Below, one piece after another: positions 23,869-26,705 of a stretch of DNA of 26,705 nucleotides (position 1 is the stretch's first letter; every line of letters starts with the position of its first letter). The stretch spans positions 1 through 26,705 of IMG/VR virus record IMGVR_UViG_3300035698_009545. One strand, written 5' to 3'. The notes beneath the pieces were generated by a model. The model made no database searches and had not been told where the DNA came from. It saw only the letters and a list, made by a program, of their open reading frames with translations. The position numbers and the translations under genes were made by a program. This DNA is from a virus.

Positions 23869-23952
23869 AAGCCCAAAGGGGCTTAGAGAGAGTCAAAAAA
23901 GGGTAAATCTATAGATTTATTTTTGACTCTCTCTAAGCCTCTAAGGGCCCTT
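23869..23952 (+). ncRNA. Long RNA hairpin, possible small RNA or RNase III site
   Basis: Bases 23877-23899 pair with 23920-23942 (23 bp, one G-T; the core 23880-23899 is perfect). The apical part 23904-23919 is itself a 16-base palindrome. A competing small hairpin, AAGCCC with GGGCTT (23869-23884), and the palindrome AAGGGCCCTT (23943-23952) flank it. There is no terminal U-tract, so it is not a standard terminator. It could be the body of a small RNA, an RNase III processing site as in T7 early mRNA, or a DNA cruciform. Confidence 0.55.
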
Positions 23953-24246
23953 CCCAGTAAAGTTATTACCCAAATCAATCCTGTTCGACTTCATCTCAAA
24001 ACTAAGCACCATAGACCGTTTTTAGAGACAAATCAATCAATCCTCCCCTAATCAAGCACACCCCAGTCCATAATCTCTATTCGATCTGTATAATATTTCA
24101 GTCCATTTGACGCACTGCTAGTCCATGCCCAAATAATAATCAATCAACCTATTGACTGTACCTATTTGGTTTTATAGAAACCTTAATCAAGTTATAAATA
24201 TATATAACAATTAATGATATAACTATAAATTAAAGGAATGTGATCA
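23953..24246. other. Gene-free AT-rich stretch before the 99-residue protein gene
   Basis: No gene is seen here. It holds three AGTCCAT copies (24065, 24100 and 24119), a perfect TATAAT (24089-24094) without a matching -35, a weak TTGACT-N15-TATAGA promoter (24152-24178), and AT-rich palindromic runs around 24190-24225. Just before the next gene, AAAGGA is followed by ATG-TGA, a start-stop pair at 24238-24243. Confidence 0.5.
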
Positions 24247-24546
24247 ATGGATACAATCAAAGACGTACTGTGCGAAGACATGCCTACGATAATCGAATCA
24301 AGGGACGAAGCTCATTATGACCAAATCAGTACAGCAGTGCTTGAGACTTCAAAAGGTGACATTAAAATACAGGACGTTAAGTACAAAGGTGTAAAGACTA
24401 AATGGTATGTATTTTTCAAGACAGGTGAGTTGATTGAATCGGTAAACTCAAAAGCTGTCCAGTTTGACCTAATAGACACCAAGCTTAATATCATCATAGA
24501 ACGTGTCGACGCTCTATGCGCTCAAATTGGTATACCAAACGAGTAA
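24247..24546 (+). CDS. Hypothetical early protein
   Basis: A 99-residue acidic protein with no recognised domain. It looks mixed alpha/beta: an N-terminal helix (DVLCEDMPTIIES), a central strand pair (GDIKIQDVKYKGVKTKWYVFF) and a C-terminal helix (KLNIIIERVDALCAQIG). Two Cys lie far apart and there is no membrane segment. ATG 24247 is nine bases after AAAGGA. Unlike the neighbours it lacks the CCAAA part of the common leader, and it has its own long upstream region. Confidence 0.65.
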   Translation: MDTIKDVLCEDMPTIIESRDEAHYDQISTAVLETSKGDIKIQDVKYKGVKTKWYVFFKTGELIESVNSKAVQFDLIDTKLNIIIERVDALCAQIGIPNE

Positions 24547-24554
24547 TGCTTTTT

Positions 24555-24582
24555 AGGCTCTTAGAGGCGATTCTAAGGGCTT
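24555..24582 (+). other. Intergenic hairpin of the leader cassette, copy 2
   Basis: AGGCTCTTAGA pairs with TCTAAGGGCTT over 11 bp (two G-T pairs) across loop GGCGAT. Flanks match copy 1 (GCTTTTTAGG and TAAAACCATT), while loop and several stem positions differ, so the fold seems to be what is kept. Confidence 0.65.
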
Positions 24583-24609
24583 GTAAAACCATTAAACATA
24601 GGTTGAGCA

Positions 24610-25062
24610 GTGATGACTCTATTTAATTTCTACATGATTGCCTATCGACTTGATGAGGCTTTGATTTGGTTCACCAACTTAAATCAATCAGAGCTTTTAA
24701 TCTCACTGCTAGGACTTCTTGTTTTCATCTATTTAATTGTTATTAACCACACATTAACAAAGGACCAAATCATGATAGACCACGTAACAGAGGCAGACTT
24801 CATAACAAGATTTAAAGAGTCTGGACGTCCAGACAATTTCAGTCGTGAAGGACTAAAAGCGTTATTTGAATACTTAGAGTCTTATGAAGAAGACTGCGAT
24901 ACTCAAATTGAGTTGGATGTTATAGCAATATGCTGTGAGTACACTGAGGATACCATAGAGAGTGTTTTAGAAAACTATGAGCTTAAAGACATTGACGACT
25001 TACGAGACCACACACAGGTCATTGAGGTTGATTCAGATACAATTATTTACCAAAACTATTGA
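24610..25062 (+). CDS. Phage early protein with optional membrane anchor (nested start at 24772)
   Basis: The long frame (GTG 24610 or ATG 24613, about 150 residues) has one transmembrane helix at 29-45 (LLISLLGLLVFIYLIVI). A soluble part follows: DFITRFKESGRPDNFSREGL, LFEYLESYEED and ELDVIAICCEYTEDTIES. This belongs to a recognisable but uncharacterised family of small phage and plasmid proteins. At residue 55 an ATG (24772) follows an exact copy of the early leader, which is read as TKDQI in the long form. So the usual family protein is probably the 96-residue form from 24772. The upstream half is either a separate membrane peptide lacking its own stop or an anchor. Function is unknown. Confidence 0.72.
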   Translation: MMTLFNFYMIAYRLDEALIWFTNLNQSELLISLLGLLVFIYLIVINHTLTKDQIMIDHVTEADFITRFKESGRPDNFSREGLKALFEYLESYEEDCDTQIELDVIAICCEYTEDTIESVLENYELKDIDDLRDHTQVIEVDSDTIIYQNY

Positions 25063-25074
25063 TTCTTTTCAGTT

Positions 25075-25096
25075 CCTAACTAAATAACTAGTTGGG
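25075..25096 (+). other. Intergenic hairpin of the leader cassette, copy 3
   Basis: CCTAACTA pairs with TAGTTGGG (8 bp, one G-T) across AATAAC, with an outer CAG/CTG. The sequence differs from the other two hairpins but occupies the same place, just before TGTAAACAATTAAACAAAGGA. Confidence 0.5.
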
Positions 25097-25130
25097 TTCT
25101 GTAAACAATTAAACAAAGGACCAAAGACAA

Positions 25131-25436
25131 ATGAATAAAATAATAGAAATGTGTAGGACTGATTATAATTTCATGGTTGGCACCATCAAAGACATTAAAA
25201 CTCAACTAGACAGTGAGATAACAGAGATAGACGTTAGACTCTGCATTGATGTTGACTCCTATGGTGAACCAGACTGGATAATTAGACAAGGTGATGCAAG
25301 CTTTGATCAAGTTCATTCGCAATATTGTGGGAGTGACACTATTACAAGTGAGACTGTAGTTAACAAGTTGGCCGATCCAACAATTGAGAATTTAATCGAT
25401 CAAGTTTTAGATCAATGTGCCTCTAATGACCACTAG
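25131..25436 (+). CDS. Hypothetical early protein
   Basis: A 101-residue acidic soluble protein. After an N-terminal helix (IIEMCRTDYNFMVGTIKDI) comes 'IDVRLCIDVDSYGEPDWIIRQGDASFDQVHSQYCG', then a C-terminal helix ending LADPTIENLIDQVLDQ. The 'RL.I...G.....GD.S.D..H..Y.G' core resembles small proteins common in phages and plasmids, generally of unknown function. ATG 25131 has the full leader (AAAGGA ten bases upstream). It sits among other such mobile-element early genes. Function is not known. Confidence 0.65.
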   Translation: MNKIIEMCRTDYNFMVGTIKDIKTQLDSEITEIDVRLCIDVDSYGEPDWIIRQGDASFDQVHSQYCGSDTITSETVVNKLADPTIENLIDQVLDQCASNDH

Positions 25437-25446
25437 TGACGCAGAA

Positions 25447-25509
25447 ATGCTAACAGCTTTACTTATTATAACAATATTGGTCATTCTAGGATGCTCATAT
25501 ACTTTTTAA
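25447..25509 (+). CDS. Possible 20-residue hydrophobic peptide with lipobox-like end
   Basis: ATG 25447 opens a 20-codon frame, MLTALLIITILVILGCSYTF, almost wholly hydrophobic and with a lipobox-like ILGC at 13-16. It lies in the 100-base gap between two genes. No convincing ribosome site is seen and the positive charge expected of a signal peptide is absent, so this is a tentative call. It recalls the hydrophobic segments preceding leaders at 23648 and 24610. Confidence 0.3.
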   Translation: MLTALLIITILVILGCSYTF

Positions 25510-25536
25510 AACCAATTAAACAAAGGACCAAGACAA

Positions 25537-25758
25537 ATGAGACAAGAAACAATAATAGTAAAATACTACCCATTCAATGAGTTATCAGATATTGCAAAAG
25601 GTAAGGCCTTAGAAAAGCTATGGGACATTAATTTAGAGCATGACTGGTGGAATTCAGTCTATGAAGATGCAAAGAACATAGGTTGCAAGATAACCGAATT
25701 CGATATCAATAGGGCTAGCTGCTGTAAAATTGACTTTAGTGAAAACCATTTAAATTGA
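25537..25758 (+). CDS. N-terminal half of a frameshifted phage family protein
   Basis: A 73-residue frame that starts nine bases after AAAGGA in the leader. It carries 'YYPFNELSDIAKGKALEKLWDI', 'DWWNSVYEDAKNIGCKITEFDINR', the first half of a phage and plasmid family normally near 180 residues. It stops at TGA 25756-25758. The remaining half follows in the +1 frame starting at 25757 with no gap. Joined, they give 73 + 106 = 179 residues, a normal family length. So this is a recent frameshift, a sequencing error, or programmed +1 shifting. The family is sometimes labelled antitoxin-like; its function is not established. Confidence 0.7.
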   Translation: MRQETIIVKYYPFNELSDIAKGKALEKLWDINLEHDWWNSVYEDAKNIGCKITEFDINRASCCKIDFSENHLN

Positions 25759-26077
25759 TGTTGCTAGAAATATTCAAAAACACCATGGTCCTGAATGTGA
25801 AACAACTAAACTAGCACTAAGTTACATTACTAAGCATAAACCGATACAACTTGAAATAGACAAAGAAGACTGCCCTAGTGGTGAGTATGACTTTGATTTG
25901 GTTGACCAAGCTGAAGATCAGCTAATGGACCTTAACAGAGACTTTATTGATTCATTGCAAAATGAATACCTATCAATGCTTAGAAGTGAGTATGAATACT
26001 TAAGTAGTGAAGAAGCTGTTATTGAGACAATAGAAGCCAATGACTATGAATTTAATGAGCTAGGAATACTAATTTAA
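25757..26077 (+). pseudogene. C-terminal half of the frameshifted family protein, +1 frame
   Basis: An open frame of 106 codons with no start codon near its beginning continues the previous protein: DVARNIQKHHGPECETTKLA, an acidic linker, then LRSEYEYLSSEEAVIETIEA and NDYEFNELG. These are the expected C-terminal signatures of the same family. It has no internal stops, which argues that the frameshift is recent or functional. An internal ATG at 25925 could give at most a 50-residue peptide. Upstream in this frame is a TAA at 25751-25753, so any shift must occur between 25754 and 25757. Its stop TAA shares a base with ATG 26077. Confidence 0.65.
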
Positions 26078-26104
26078 TGACTTCACTCTCACTGTCTTTT
26101 TTAG

Positions 26105-26147
26105 TTGGTCCTTTTGGGGCAGTGGGTTTTTTTAATCAAAGGACTAA
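26105..26147 (+). promoter_or_regulatory. Hairpin that can cover the first leader ribosome site
   Basis: TTGGTCCTTT (26105-26114) pairs with AAAGGACTAA (26138-26147) over 10 bp (one G-T), hiding the AAAGGA of the first leader copy. A second site, AAAGGG at 26152-26157, stays free. This could tune translation of the gene at 26167. Confidence 0.4.
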
Positions 26148-26166
26148 ACGTAAAGGGACCATATTA

Positions 26167-26538
26167 ATGTCAAAACTAAAAGCATTTTACACCGACGACA
26201 ACGGGGATATATCAGAGGTTAAGACTATCTTCCCCGACTTATTATTTAAACTCAATTTTGAGGTACAAAAAAACATCAATCGAAAGAAGGACCAAATGGA
26301 CTCCAAAGACAAAACAATTGTAATGCTAAAAAGATGCCTAACACACTTGGAGCAACATCAATGCGCTGAGTGGGTAGTCATAGACGACATAGAGGGCTGT
26401 CTAGGCTGTGATGAGTGCAATGGTTGCGACGACCATGACCAAATAGAGGCCAGTGACGAGACTATATATGACGACAATAAAGAGAGTCTAAAGACTGAGC
26501 TTGGTCTACTAATAGACAGATTAGAGGGGAAGCTATGA
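26167..26538 (+). CDS. Hypothetical early protein with CxxCxxCxxC cluster
   Basis: A 123-residue protein beginning MSKLKAFYTDDNGDISEV. The frame is open back to ATG 26077, which touches the previous stop, but ATG 26167 has AAAGGG nine bases upstream in a doubled leader and is preferred. A second leader-like AAAGAAGGACCAA precedes in-frame ATG 26296, which would give an 80-residue form (MDSKDKTIVMLKRCLTHLEQ). Both forms contain CLGCDECNGC followed by DDHD, four Cys at exact three-residue spacing that probably bind a metal (zinc or an iron-sulphur cluster). The rest is acidic and helical. It ends in an ATGA overlap with the next gene. Function is unknown. Confidence 0.68.
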   Translation: MSKLKAFYTDDNGDISEVKTIFPDLLFKLNFEVQKNINRKKDQMDSKDKTIVMLKRCLTHLEQHQCAEWVVIDDIEGCLGCDECNGCDDHDQIEASDETIYDDNKESLKTELGLLIDRLEGKL

Positions 26539-26705
26539 GCCAACTGGGGAGTCAACATAGACAGGTAAGGGGAAAATACCGCATTCATTATTACAATAAA
26601 GGGTCTCAAACCAGCAAGTCGTCACCAATGGCTTCATTTGACATAGCCAATGGCTTAATACAACGTATGGGCTATGAGTGGAATAAGGTGAGTGGGTTTT
26701 GGGAG
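26535..26705 (+). CDS. Partial hypothetical early protein (3' end beyond window)
   Basis: ATG 26535 overlaps the upstream stop (ATGA), with AGAGGGG upstream as ribosome site. The visible 57 residues are basic: an N-terminal SQHRQVRGKYRIHYYNKGSQ, then MASFDIANGLIQRMGYEWNKVSGFW. No domain is recognised and the C-terminus is outside the window. Coupling to the Cys-cluster protein suggests joint expression. Confidence 0.6.
   Translation, partial: MSQLGSQHRQVRGKYRIHYYNKGSQTSKSSPMASFDIANGLIQRMGYEWNKVSGFWE

Noticed and set aside
23869-23952. Rho-independent terminator at the long hairpin
   Set aside because: No U-tract follows the stem, and it stands just after a promoter rather than after a gene.

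Overview
The window is part of a tailed-phage genome of the short-tailed (podovirus) type. It has two oppositely transcribed blocks that diverge from a regulatory region at about 22.2-23.3 kb. No host gene, integrase, transposase, lysogeny gene, CRISPR array or replication gene is visible. The host cannot be named. A lytic transglycosylase inside a virion protein and the good sigma70-type promoters fit a Gram-negative host, but this is inference.

Bases 1-22193 (minus strand) are the late virion module. Read from right to left it holds: small terminase, two small proteins, large terminase, a GNAT-like protein, a small Gly/Ser-rich protein, portal, a Bbp19-like protein, scaffold, major capsid protein, a transcription terminator, a capsid cement protein, a small protein, tail tubular A-like and B-like proteins, three internal virion proteins including one of 2221 residues, a tail fibre with a T7-type N-terminus and tandem repeats, and the start of one more gene cut by the window edge. 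Genes overlap or nearly touch (TAATG and ATGA junctions), as expected of one or a few long operons. The head genes resemble the Bordetella phage BPP-1 set (Bbp16/17/19). The tail, ejection and fibre genes follow the T7 gp11-gp12-gp14-gp15-gp16-gp17 order.

Bases 22194-23333 contain no convincing gene. They hold three candidate minus-strand promoters whose -35 regions share ACTTG, two tRNA-like RNAs without a normal anticodon arm, paired repeats (AGGGCAAGT-N-TTATA and ATGGGGGCTCTT), two 24-bp direct repeats 41 bp apart, overlapping operator-like inverted repeats, and at the right end a plus-strand promoter.

Bases 23334-26705 (plus strand) look like the AT-rich early region: small genes, mostly of unknown function, each behind a recurring leader (consensus AACAAAGGACCAAA, then ATG). 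Several of these leaders follow an intergenic hairpin. A good promoter at 23828-23856 fires directly into a 23-bp hairpin and may make a small RNA. Two leaders sit in frame inside longer open frames, which suggests nested long and short protein forms. One gene (25537-26077) is split by a +1 frameshift.

The most original signals are the decoding-incompetent tRNA-like pair ahead of the late operon, the promoter-hairpin unit, and the modular hairpin-leader cassettes with in-frame nested starts.
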